NCBI GenBank assembly: GCA_041623475.1
Contig: JBFJWU010000010.1
Coordinates: 1 to 20,438, forward strand
Direction of reading: 5' to 3'
Length of the DNA: 20,438 bases
Origin: JBFJWU01 sp041623475 [NCBI: bacterium]
GTDB taxonomy: Bacteria; J088
The notes under the pieces are model-generated. The model saw only the letters and a program-made list of their open reading frames with translations. It was not told the origin of the DNA and did no database searches. Of the stretch, positions 14,091 to 20,438 are shown piece by piece; within the stretch, counting starts at the first letter, position 1; every line of letters begins with the position of its first letter. The position numbers were made by a program, and so were the translations under genes.

Positions 14091-14778
14091 CTGCCAGCAC
14101 GTGCCACACCGCGTGCCCCTGCAATACATGGTTTGACGGGTCGCACAGCACCCGTTTCAAATCCAGCAAGGACGCAGTCTGGGCGATAATTACGAAACCG
14201 AGACCGGCGAAATAGAATCGCAAATTACCGCGGTCGTCGGGATGCCGGCGCTGTGCTGTCCATTCCGTCACGACGATGGCAACAACCGCTACTGCAATGA
14301 TTATCTGGAAACGAAGTTGCGACAGGTACATTGCGTGCAGGATGAGCGTACTGATCACGCTTAATCCCACCAGTGTCGCCACTTGTTTGTCCCGGCCAAT
14401 GACATTAATGCGTCGCAGATTGATGACCAGCAACCAGTAAACAAAGACATACATTCCGATGAAATCAAAGATCTGGGACACATAGTTATTGCTGGCGTGG
14501 TACGCCAGCGAAAAGGCGCCCATCAGAAACATGGCTGGCCCCATCCACCGCAACTCCCAGGGGCTGGTGCCACGGGTCCGGCGACTGATCACAATACCGA
14601 CGACCAGGTACAGCAGATTGGACCATGTATTGGCGGGTTCACTGATCCATTGGCACAACGTTTCTTCGCACCATTTGATATTCGGCGCACCGACGATTTC
14701 GGCAGCCTGGTACCAGGGGCAGCCAGGATCATGGGGGTTGGGGTAAAGTGCTTTCATAATGTTCTCGTGCGCCATCAT
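14017..14778 (-). CDS. ceramidase-family (ACER/CREST) membrane hydrolase
   Basis: This is a seven-helix membrane protein of the alkaline ceramidase family (PF05875). All zinc-site and catalytic residues are present: SLAYH (S90, H94), FDFIGM with D105 exactly 11 residues after H94 as in human ACER3, and GHAVWH (H222, H226). The N-terminal segment WCEETLCQWISEPANTWSN (36-54) matches the calcium-binding region of ACERs, although its first aspartate is a lysine here. Alkaline ceramidases cleave ceramides to sphingoid base and fatty acid; some bacterial relatives may act on other lipid amides. The start is uncertain: 14778, 14757 and upstream ATGs at 14850 and 14883 are in frame, none with a good ribosome binding site. 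It is divergent from the cyclase gene and convergent with the START-like gene. Confidence 0.88.
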   Translation of the reverse strand: MMAHENIMKALYPNPHDPGCPWYQAAEIVGAPNIKWCEETLCQWISEPANTWSNLLYLVVGIVISRRTRGTSPWELRWMGPAMFLMGAFSLAYHASNNYVSQIFDFIGMYVFVYWLLVINLRRINVIGRDKQVATLVGLSVISTLILHAMYLSQLRFQIIIAVAVVAIVVTEWTAQRRHPDDRGNLRFYFAGLGFVIIAQTASLLDLKRVLCDPSNHVLQGHAVWHVLAAIGLYFAFLHYQALRYSESPPPRL

Positions 14779-14822
14779 AGCAGCAACGCCATTGGTTGCG
14801 ACCACGGGAATCGGCACAGACA

Positions 14823-16094
14823 ATGCCTGAAGTCGGCGGTACGGGTTCATCACGGCGACGGGTCTGGCGACCGGCACCGGCACTGACGTGGCTGCAGGAC
14901 CTGGGTGCCCATGACCAGGCCAGTATGGTTGCGCGACGCATCCGTTTTGTAAACCTCGGCGGCGGTTTTGGCGGGGTTGCTACCGCGGCGTGGACGATTG
15001 CAGCAGCATTGATTCATTTCTGGCCGCTTGTCGCCATCAACACCATTGCGATGCTCGGTTACGGCGTTACAGTTTTCCTGAACTACCGCCGCAAGTGGCG
15101 CGCGGCCCGGCACATGTTGTTCTGGTCCGTGATCTATCACATGACCATGGCCAATACAGTGCTGCCCGGATGGCAGATCGATGCACAGAACTGGTTCCTG
15201 ATGGTCGCAACCGCTGCATTCTTCTTGCCCGACAGAGACGAAATATTCTGGCGCAGGTTTTACGCGATACTCGGAATCATCCTGTACTTCCTGCTGGGTT
15301 TCAATGCCTTTGGAATCGAACCCATCTGGCAGATCCCGGCAGGAATGGAAAGAATTGCAACATTCCTGGTGCAGGTGTCCTTTGTCTCAATCTCGGCATA
15401 CTTGCTGATGATGTTTTACGGGGATTTTGCCGAAGCAGAAACCCGGCTCGAGCTCTCCAGCGCCCGGGCGCGGGGGTTGCTGCGGAACATCCTGCCTGCA
15501 AGTATTTCCGACAGACTGGAATCCGGCGAAACAACAATTGCCGAGGCGAACCCGGATGTTACCGTCATGTTTGCGGACATCGTCGGCTTCACACCATTGG
15601 CCCAGGAATTACCGCCGGAAGAACTGGTCGAAATGCTCAACGGGGTTTTTACACGATTTGATGATCTGGCGCTGGACCACGGTGTTGAAAAAATCAAGAC
15701 AATCGGTGACGCCTACATGGTTGCGGCAGGCGTACCTGTGGCCGTCGATGACCACGCGATACGAGCCGCCCGGTTCGCACTGGCCATCCGGGACACTGCC
15801 CAGGAATTTGCCCGGGACCATGGGGTCGACATTGATTTGCGCATCGGGATCCATACCGGTCCCGTCGTCGCTGGTGTCATTGGCAAAACAAAGTTCTCCT
15901 ATGATTTGTGGGGCGACGCGGTCAACACGGCGGCCCGAATGGAAAGCCACAGCGAACCCGGCCAGATCCAGGTCAGCGAGGCCAGCAAATTGTTCCTGGA
16001 ACGTGAGTATGACCTGGTTGACCGTGGCGAAATAGAGATTAAGGGCAAGGGAAAAATGAGAACCTGGTTTCTCGGGGGACCACTGCAGACGTAG
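14823..16094 (+). CDS. membrane-bound class III adenylate cyclase
   Basis: From ATG 14823 the protein is 423 residues. The N-terminal half has about six membrane helices (45-200), followed by a signalling helix ending in GLLRNILPASISDRLESG and a class III cyclase domain (about 245-415). Catalytic residues are complete: metal aspartates in FADIVGF (D252) and TIGDAYM (D296), the adenine-selecting pair lysine in VEKIK (K290) and aspartate in YDLWG (D361), and the transition-state Asn and Arg in VNTAARM (N368, R372). The Lys/Asp pair points to cAMP rather than cGMP. A single complete domain must form a homodimer. The start at 14823 is chosen because LTWLQDLGAH before the first helix looks like the usual N-terminus of this group; ATG 14925 and TTG 14796 are alternatives. 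The membrane ligand is unknown. Confidence 0.9.
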   Translation: MPEVGGTGSSRRRVWRPAPALTWLQDLGAHDQASMVARRIRFVNLGGGFGGVATAAWTIAAALIHFWPLVAINTIAMLGYGVTVFLNYRRKWRAARHMLFWSVIYHMTMANTVLPGWQIDAQNWFLMVATAAFFLPDRDEIFWRRFYAILGIILYFLLGFNAFGIEPIWQIPAGMERIATFLVQVSFVSISAYLLMMFYGDFAEAETRLELSSARARGLLRNILPASISDRLESGETTIAEANPDVTVMFADIVGFTPLAQELPPEELVEMLNGVFTRFDDLALDHGVEKIKTIGDAYMVAAGVPVAVDDHAIRAARFALAIRDTAQEFARDHGVDIDLRIGIHTGPVVAGVIGKTKFSYDLWGDAVNTAARMESHSEPGQIQVSEASKLFLEREYDLVDRGEIEIKGKGKMRTWFLGGPLQT

Positions 16095-16143
16095 TTCCGG
16101 CGCGGCTCGCACCTGATTTGTTGGAATTGCGTTAGCATCAGTT

Positions 16144-17145
16144 ATGAAAATTTGTTCTCGTTTGCTGAACGTTGCCTGTATCGGTGCTGTTTCCCTGGGT
16201 TCGGGCTGCCTTGGACCTGATTTTAATGGCCCCGATTACGGCTACCCATTGGACGATGTGCTTCGCGTCAATCACGTGCAGGCCAAGGGAACCCACAACA
16301 GCTATCATTTGCGCAACAGCGACCCGGTAGATGACAGCCACAGGTACGACATGCCGGCCCTGGATATCCAATTGGGAACCAACGGTATCCGCCAGCTGGA
16401 ACTCGACATCCACTATTCCAGTGACGAAGGCTTTACCGTCTTCCATATCCCGTTGCTGGATGAGGAAACCACCTGCCGTACATTTCGGCAATGCCTGGAA
16501 ACTATAAAGGGCTGGTCTGACCGCAACCCGGGCCATCATATCCTGTTTGTCTGGATTGAGATAAAAGATCTGATCGACCCTGAAAAGGTGGACGACCTGG
16601 ATGCACTGGATGCCGAAATCCGGTCGATCTGGCCACCGGAGCGCCTGTTGACACCAGACGATGTCCAGGGCAGTTACGGGTCCTTGGGCCAGGCGGTCCG
16701 GGAATCCGGTTGGCCGACACTGGGTCAGACCCGCGACCAGATCATGTTTATGCTCAACAATACGGACGACAACCATTACGAGGACTACACTGCTGACGGT
16801 ACGTCGCTGGCGGGTCGGGTCATGTTTGTGCGCGCCGGCATCGACGGCCCACTCAGCTCAATACTCAAACACGGATCTGCTGCGGACCAACTGGCCGCCC
16901 TGGCTGCCAATTTGCTGGTTGGCGACAATGCGGGCGGCGCCGGTTCGGAGGACGCCGAAGCGGAACTCCAGGTTAACCAAGGGTGGTCCAACGGTGTTCA
17001 TTTTCTGGCCACGGACTTCCCGGCACCCGTTAGCGAACGCGAATTTGTCCTTGAACTGCCCGGCGGAACGCCATCCCGGTGTAATCCGCATACTGCCCCT
17101 GCCGGCTGCACCAGTCAGGCCATTGAAAACCTGCCCCGCCCCTGA
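16144..17145 (+). CDS. Ca2+-dependent PI-PLC-like phosphodiesterase lipoprotein
   Basis: The 333-residue protein carries a lipoprotein signal peptide with lipobox LGSGC (acylated C22), so it is exported and membrane-anchored. The catalytic TIM-barrel resembles the bacterial Ca2+-dependent phosphatidylinositol-specific phospholipase C family (PI-PLC-C1, PF16670). The signature AKGTHNSYH (47-55) holds one catalytic histidine (H51), RQLELDIHY (83-91) gives the acidic metal ligands, and VFHIPLLD (99-106) holds the second histidine (H101). VWIEIKD (136-142) is a further barrel strand with an acidic residue. The family cleaves the phosphodiester of inositol phospholipids or related lipids; the natural substrate here is unknown. 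It lies 49 bp after the cyclase with no clear ribosome binding site and ends only 3 bp from the convergent dnaE2 stop. Confidence 0.88.
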   Translation: MKICSRLLNVACIGAVSLGSGCLGPDFNGPDYGYPLDDVLRVNHVQAKGTHNSYHLRNSDPVDDSHRYDMPALDIQLGTNGIRQLELDIHYSSDEGFTVFHIPLLDEETTCRTFRQCLETIKGWSDRNPGHHILFVWIEIKDLIDPEKVDDLDALDAEIRSIWPPERLLTPDDVQGSYGSLGQAVRESGWPTLGQTRDQIMFMLNNTDDNHYEDYTADGTSLAGRVMFVRAGIDGPLSSILKHGSAADQLAALAANLLVGDNAGGAGSEDAEAELQVNQGWSNGVHFLATDFPAPVSEREFVLELPGGTPSRCNPHTAPAGCTSQAIENLPRP

Positions 17146-17148
17146 TCG

Positions 17149-20100
17149 TCAGCGAAAATCACGGCTGCGGGTCGGGATGCCCGGACCCAGGAACTCTGGT
17201 GCCCAGATCCGGTCAACGATCAGGTGAACCACACCATCAGCCACCTGCAGTTGACCAGAAGCTCCAACGTAATAGAGCATCTTCAGGATTTTGTTGTATC
17301 GCTTGAACACATCTTTCCAGAGAACCAGATTCACAAACCCGGTCTCGTCCTCCAGGGTCATAAACATCACGCCGTTGGCGGTGCCGGGCCGCTGCCTGCA
17401 GATGGCCACCCCGACATAGTCGACGCGTCGGCCATCAGGCCACCGGTTCACCGTCTGCGCATCCGGTAACCCGCGGGACACCAGCGTCCCCCGGTGGGGC
17501 TCAAGTTGATGCCCATAGGTGCTGTGCCGGCTGCGTTGGTGGTCCCAGCGGATGACTTGCTCGCGACTCAAACCCGGCAGACCAGGAACAGGATTCCGGT
17601 CCTCCAGGGGCAGGACCGGTTGCAGGACGGGCTGATATGCCTGCACCCGCCATAGTGCCTGCCTGCGGCTGAGACCGAAACATCGGAACGCACCCGCCTC
17701 GGCCAGCTTTATCCACTTATCCCGATGAATCCGAACCCGCTGCATCAGCAGATCCAGGGACCTGCCTGCACCATCATCGCGGGCCCGGATCAAGGCAGCG
17801 ACATCATCGCGGGCCATCCCCTTGACGAATCGCATCCCCATCCGCAAGGCAAGAGAATATCGATCATCCGCTGATTCGGCAGGCTCCAGGGTACAATCCC
17901 AGTCACTTTGCAGAATGTCGACCGGACGCACATCAACCCCGTGACGCCGGGCATCCTGGACAATTGTTGCTACCGAGTAGAATCCCATTGGCTGAGCATT
18001 TAACAGGGCACAAGTGAACTCTACGGGATAGTGGCATTTCAGGTAGCAGGTTGCATAGGCAATATGTGCAAAGCTTGCGGCATGACTTTCGGGAAAGCCA
18101 TATTCGCCAAAGCCCTTGATCTGTTCAAAAACACGTTCTGCGAACTCGCGGGAGATACCTTTGCCCATCATTCGCCCGACCAGTTTCTCCCGGTGCTGTT
18201 CGATGGCACCGGACTTGCGCCAGGCGGCCATATCCCGGCGCAACTGGTCGGCTTCACCACCACTGTAATCAGCCGCCACCATCGCCAGGCTGATCACCTG
18301 CTCCTGAAACAGTGGAATCCCCAGTGTCTTTCTGAGCACCGGCACCAGGCATTCGTGGGGATATGTGACCGGCTCTTCGCCATTGCGCCGCCGCAGGTAT
18401 GGATGGACCATGCCTCCGGTAATCGGCCCCGGGCGGATAATGCTGATCTCGATCACCAGGTCGTAATAACAGCGCGGCCGCAAGCGACCCAGCATTGCCA
18501 TTTGGGCCCGGCTTTCGATCTGGAATGTCCCGACTGTATCGGCTGCGCAGATCATGTCATAGGTTGCCTGGTCATCCCGCGGCACCGTCAACAGCGACAT
18601 GGACCGCAAACCGGGCCGTGTTTCGCGCAGCAGGTCAAAACAGATCCGCAACAGTGTCAATGCGCCCAGGCCCAGCAGGTCAACCTTGAACAATCCCAAT
18701 GCCTCGACATCATCCTTGTCCCACTGGATGACCGTCCGGTCCGGCATGGTCGCGTCCTCGATCGGGACCAGGTCTGTAATCGGTTCATGCCCCAGCAGGA
18801 ACCCGCCCGGATGGATTGACAAATGCCTGGGAAAACCCTGGATCTGGGACACCAGCGCCGTCAGGTGCTGCATCGTCGGATGCGCCGGATCCAGGCCCGC
18901 ATCCTCTAACAATGATGGATCCCAACAGTCATGGTGGGATTTCAGCTTCGCCAGTCGATCCAGGCTGGTGGCCTCGATTCCCAGTGCCTTGCCGACCTCG
19001 CGTATGGCCGACTTGGCACGGTAACTGACCACATTAACGACCATAGCCGCGTAATCGCGACCATATTTGTTGTAGACATGCTGGATGACTTCTTCACGCC
19101 GGTTGTGCTCGATGTCCAGGTCAATGTCCGGCGGCTCGGCGCGCTCACGGGAAATAAACCGTTCAAACAGGACATCCACCTCGGACGGATCAACATTGGT
19201 GACCCCCAGGGCAAAACAGACCACCGAATTAGCCGCCGACCCGCGTCCCTGGCAGAGGATATCGTGCTGTCGGCAATACTGGACGATCTCATACATGGTC
19301 AGGAAGTAGCCCTCGTACTCCAGTTCCCTGATCAGGGCCAGTTCCTTTTCGGCCTGGATAACGATCTTCCACAACCGAGCGCCACCGACGGTCCAGGCCA
19401 GGCGATGTCGTAGTCCCTTGACCGTCAATTGCCTTAGCCAGTCGGCTGTCGTCAATCCGTCGGGATATCCCTCGATCGGATAGCGATAGCGTAATTCGTC
19501 CATTCGAAAATGACAGCGGTCCGCAATTTCGCGAGTCCGGTCAACGAATACCGGCTCATCGGCAAATAGCCGCCGGAAGCGCTGCGCTGTCGCCAGGTGG
19601 TTACGATCATTGGGGCATAACAGGTCACCTGCTGTATCCAGGGACACTCCTTCGCGGATACAGGTCAGGACATCCTGAAGCGGCTTGCGAATCCGGTCGT
19701 GATACAGGACTTCATTGGCCGCGACCAATGGTACCCCCAGGTCACCGGCCAGGAAACGGACGTGGCGTTCCCGGGCATAATCGTCGGGTCGTTCATCGCG
19801 ACGAACCACCGCATACAGGCAATCGCCGAAAACCTGCTGCAGATGTGCCAGGTATGCCCGGTCGCGATCAACATCCGGAGAAACGCGGTCGACACCCCAC
19901 AGGCAGATCAATCCCGGATGATGCTCCTGCAAACAGGCAACGGGAACCCGGCACGCTTCTTTTCCCGCTCCGGCCTTGCCCGCAGTAATCAGGCGGCACA
20001 GGTTGCGATAACCACCACGGTCCTGAACCAGCAACAACAGCTCCCGACCATCGGCAAACGAGACCTGGGATCCGACAATCAGCTTCAGGCCCAACGCCCG

Positions 20101-20286
20101 TGCCCGGACGTGGGCCCGGACAATGCCGTACACACCATTGCGATCGGTCAACGCCAGCGCCGTTAACCCCAACTGGCTTGCCGCCTCGATCAGTTCAGCC
20201 GGATGACTGGCGCCCTCGCGAAAGGAAAAATTCGACTTGCACCACAACGGTACATAGGATGTCTGCGACACAACTCCAAACCCCAC
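17149..20286 (-). CDS. dnaE2: error-prone DNA polymerase DnaE2
   Basis: At 1045 residues this is a full-length alpha-subunit-type C-family polymerase of the DnaE2 branch, which carries out translesion synthesis with ImuA and ImuB during the SOS response. The PHP domain starts with LWCKSNFSFREGASHP (14-29), having tryptophan where a metal-binding histidine is usual, so it is probably not a nuclease. Polymerase residues are intact: RGSAANS (348-354), PPDIDLDIEHNRR (385-397; D389 and D391), HPGGF (492-496) and FKVDLLGLGAL (533-543; D536). A C-terminal OB fold (about 950-1020, VMFMTLEDETGFVNLVLW) is present. The start is GTG 20286 or GTG 20271; neither has a strong ribosome binding site. No LexA box of the E. 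coli type is visible in the 152 bp upstream, and no imuA or imuB is in the window. Confidence 0.95.
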   Translation of the reverse strand: MGFGVVSQTSYVPLWCKSNFSFREGASHPAELIEAASQLGLTALALTDRNGVYGIVRAHVRARALGLKLIVGSQVSFADGRELLLLVQDRGGYRNLCRLITAGKAGAGKEACRVPVACLQEHHPGLICLWGVDRVSPDVDRDRAYLAHLQQVFGDCLYAVVRRDERPDDYARERHVRFLAGDLGVPLVAANEVLYHDRIRKPLQDVLTCIREGVSLDTAGDLLCPNDRNHLATAQRFRRLFADEPVFVDRTREIADRCHFRMDELRYRYPIEGYPDGLTTADWLRQLTVKGLRHRLAWTVGGARLWKIVIQAEKELALIRELEYEGYFLTMYEIVQYCRQHDILCQGRGSAANSVVCFALGVTNVDPSEVDVLFERFISRERAEPPDIDLDIEHNRREEVIQHVYNKYGRDYAAMVVNVVSYRAKSAIREVGKALGIEATSLDRLAKLKSHHDCWDPSLLEDAGLDPAHPTMQHLTALVSQIQGFPRHLSIHPGGFLLGHEPITDLVPIEDATMPDRTVIQWDKDDVEALGLFKVDLLGLGALTLLRICFDLLRETRPGLRSMSLLTVPRDDQATYDMICAADTVGTFQIESRAQMAMLGRLRPRCYYDLVIEISIIRPGPITGGMVHPYLRRRNGEEPVTYPHECLVPVLRKTLGIPLFQEQVISLAMVAADYSGGEADQLRRDMAAWRKSGAIEQHREKLVGRMMGKGISREFAERVFEQIKGFGEYGFPESHAASFAHIAYATCYLKCHYPVEFTCALLNAQPMGFYSVATIVQDARRHGVDVRPVDILQSDWDCTLEPAESADDRYSLALRMGMRFVKGMARDDVAALIRARDDGAGRSLDLLMQRVRIHRDKWIKLAEAGAFRCFGLSRRQALWRVQAYQPVLQPVLPLEDRNPVPGLPGLSREQVIRWDHQRSRHSTYGHQLEPHRGTLVSRGLPDAQTVNRWPDGRRVDYVGVAICRQRPGTANGVMFMTLEDETGFVNLVLWKDVFKRYNKILKMLYYVGASGQLQVADGVVHLIVDRIWAPEFLGPGIPTRSRDFR

Positions 20287-20306
20287 CCAAACCGCTCAGG
20301 ACCAGG

Positions 20307-20438
20307 TCAGCAAAAAAAAACACCCACCGCATCCATCCCACACCGGAAGATGGACAGATTTGCGTGAAATCGTACGGCACCCGCAAGGCGCGGGGCCGCA
20401 GACATAGCAGCGCTATGGCGAGGACGGCTGCGCGAGGA
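20307..20438 (-). other. short open frame running off the right edge, probable repeat-derived sequence
   Basis: Read on the minus strand, a frame is open from the right edge to TGA at 20307-20309, 43 codons, ending in a cysteine after a GMDAVGVFFC run. It could be the C-terminus of an upstream gene, but it does not resemble the end of ImuB, and the DNA under it is palindromic (see the entry at 20380-20417). I think it is more likely an intergenic repeat that happens to be open. The stop lies 20 bp upstream of the dnaE2 start. Confidence 0.3.
20380..20417. repeat. pair of palindromes in the dnaE2 upstream flank
   Basis: CCCGC (20380-20384) and GCGGG (20390-20394) flank AAGGC. CATAGC (20403-20408) and GCTATG (20412-20417) flank AGC. 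The two perfect inverted repeats lie 8 bp apart and look like the hairpins of a repetitive extragenic palindromic element. Only one copy is in this window, so repetitiveness is not shown. Confidence 0.4.

Noticed and set aside
18031-18819. Open frame of 262 codons on the plus strand within dnaE2
   Set aside because: It is antisense to conserved polymerase motifs and is rich in His, Gln and Cys, as expected of a shadow frame.
20287-20438. LexA-type operator upstream of dnaE2
   Set aside because: I looked for CTGT-N8-ACAG and GAAC-N4-GTTC patterns and found none; other LexA motifs cannot be excluded.
1-20438. CRISPR arrays, tRNA genes, insertion sequences or prophage genes
   Set aside because: No regularly spaced repeats, cloverleaf-like sequences, transposase or phage motifs were seen on either strand.

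Overview
The window (about 56% GC by eye) carries some 20 tightly packed genes and looks like a chromosomal stretch of a marine or brackish gammaproteobacterium-like Gram-negative. The indications are lipoprotein signal peptides, an LpoB-type peptidoglycan synthase activator, a Na+-translocating decarboxylase and a DnaE2-type mutasome polymerase. The taxonomic call is an inference. I see no tRNA, rRNA, insertion sequence, phage gene or CRISPR array.

Region 1 (1-7281, all minus strand, read right to left) starts with two adjacent acyl-CoA dehydrogenase-like genes and a COG4757-like alpha/beta hydrolase. A GDP-mannose 4,6-dehydratase with its own likely promoter and a GT4 glycosyltransferase follow. 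The region ends with a three-gene envelope module: a small lipoprotein, LpoB, and a COG3014-like lipoprotein cut by the left edge. Most junctions are 4-bp overlaps or a stop codon merged with the next ribosome binding site.

Region 2 (7282-9648, plus) opens with a 331-bp non-coding divergent region containing RNA-like hairpins. It is followed by three subunits of a Na+-pumping biotin-dependent decarboxylase: the small membrane subunit (OadG/MmdD), a stand-alone biotin carrier and the beta subunit. The carboxyltransferase alpha subunit is absent here.

Region 3 (9707-14090, plus) is the most unusual part. It is a translationally coupled operon of a membrane-anchored arylsulfotransferase-like propeller, an 81-residue protein with an AYVGPGAG motif, an EMC3/DUF106 (Oxa1-superfamily)-like membrane protein, a PAPS-type sulfotransferase and an exported START-like protein. 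I infer an envelope sulfation or sulfate-transfer system with a dedicated insertase-like factor. I know of no described pathway with this composition.

Region 4 (14017-17145) holds a ceramidase-family (ACER/CREST) membrane hydrolase on the minus strand. Divergent from it is a class III adenylate cyclase, followed by a Ca2+-dependent PI-PLC-like lipoprotein. With the START-like protein these suggest lipid handling at the envelope.

Region 5 (17149-20438, minus) is a full-length dnaE2 ending 3 bp from the PI-PLC gene. Its 152-bp upstream flank holds palindromes and a short open frame running off the edge, with no recognisable imuB.
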